Source of the DNA: Oscillospiraceae bacterium
GTDB taxonomy: Bacteria; Bacillota_A; Clostridia; Oscillospirales; Oscillospiraceae
NCBI GenBank assembly: GCA_015068055.1
Contig: SVLG01000051.1
Span: 1-14,618, forward strand
Length of the DNA: 14,618 bases
Reading direction: 5' to 3'
This document shows positions 14,501-14,618 of this stretch, piece after piece (position 1 is the first letter of the stretch; each line of letters starts with the position of its first letter). Below the pieces are notes generated by a model. That model worked only from the letters and a program-made list of their open reading frames with translations, was not told the DNA's origin and searched no databases. The position numbers and the translations under genes were made by a program.

Positions 14501-14531
14501 ATTATTTGTGAAGATAGGGCTCGGCGGTCAA
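14501..14531 (-). promoter_or_regulatory. Possible promoter of the lipoprotein gene
   Basis: Minus-strand TTGACC (14526-14531; 5 of 6) and AATAAT (14501-14506; 5 of 6) are separated by 19 nt. The leader would be about 40 nt. The long spacer keeps confidence low. Confidence 0.35.
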
Positions 14532-14559
14532 AGGCTATCTAAGATAAGGTGTGGTAGAT

Positions 14560-14618
14560 ATGGTTTATGCTACAGAAAAAACTGAACAAGGAGCATACCG
14601 AATCACCCTTGTTATAGG
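14560..14618 (+). CDS. Start of a possible plus-strand gene, cut by the right edge
   Basis: From the ATG at 14560 the frame reads MVYATEKTEQGAYRITLVI and stays open to the edge (59 nt). AAGGTG lies 8 nt before the ATG, a plausible ribosome site. The DNA is AT-richer than most genes in the window. No family can be named from 19 residues, and a chance open frame of this length is possible. It would diverge from the lipoprotein gene over a 105-bp spacer. Confidence 0.4.
   Translation, partial: MVYATEKTEQGAYRITLVI

Noticed and set aside
13585..14511. 308-codon plus-strand open frame opposite the lipoprotein gene
   Set aside because: The minus-strand frame has a clean signal peptide, lipobox and spacer. 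The plus frame has none and starts next to the terminator.

Overview
The window looks like a chromosomal housekeeping segment from a GC-rich anaerobic Firmicute, most likely class Clostridia near Oscillospiraceae/Oscillospirales. This rests on the gene set (RicT beside HolB, a ThiI without a rhodanese domain, a stand-alone Pta, a DUF1538 transporter with a PII-like partner), on sigma-A type promoters with AGGAGG-like ribosome sites, and on high GC in coding DNA. The taxonomic call is inference. No rRNA, tRNA, CRISPR array, insertion sequence or integrase was seen.

Almost everything from 1 to 12402 reads on the minus strand. Starting at a good promoter near 5428-5456, one tightly packed unit runs leftward: mgsA-like, hisS, a comM/yifB-type AAA ATPase, a HAD phosphatase, thiI, and the start of cinA, which is cut by the left edge. 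Upstream of it lie a double PII-like protein and a double-DUF1538 membrane protein (5483-7676). Both proteins are internal duplications and the genes are 1 nt apart, so a sensor-transporter pair is likely. They are preceded by ricT (with a long basic tail) and holB.

Between holB and lepA (9704-10288) lies a visibly AT-rich island. It holds a 55-residue minus-strand gene and, diverging from it, a small Arc-type ribbon-helix-helix gene that appears to have lost one base. The two are separated by a repeat-rich, operator-like region. A perfect 14-bp hairpin terminator closes both the small regulator and lepA.

lepA overlaps an upstream XRE-family regulator by ATGA. That regulator diverges from pta (phosphate acetyltransferase), and the two promoters stand back to back with their -35 boxes 2 bp apart. 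pta ends at a strong bidirectional terminator shared with a convergent gene for a lipoprotein (13591-14454). The right edge carries the first codons of a possible plus-strand gene.

The points most worth a second look are the MgsA-like protein lacking the catalytic Asp, the duplicated PII/duplicated DUF1538 pair, the AT-rich regulator island with its frameshifted gene and perfect inverted repeat, and the XRE-lepA/pta divergent control region.
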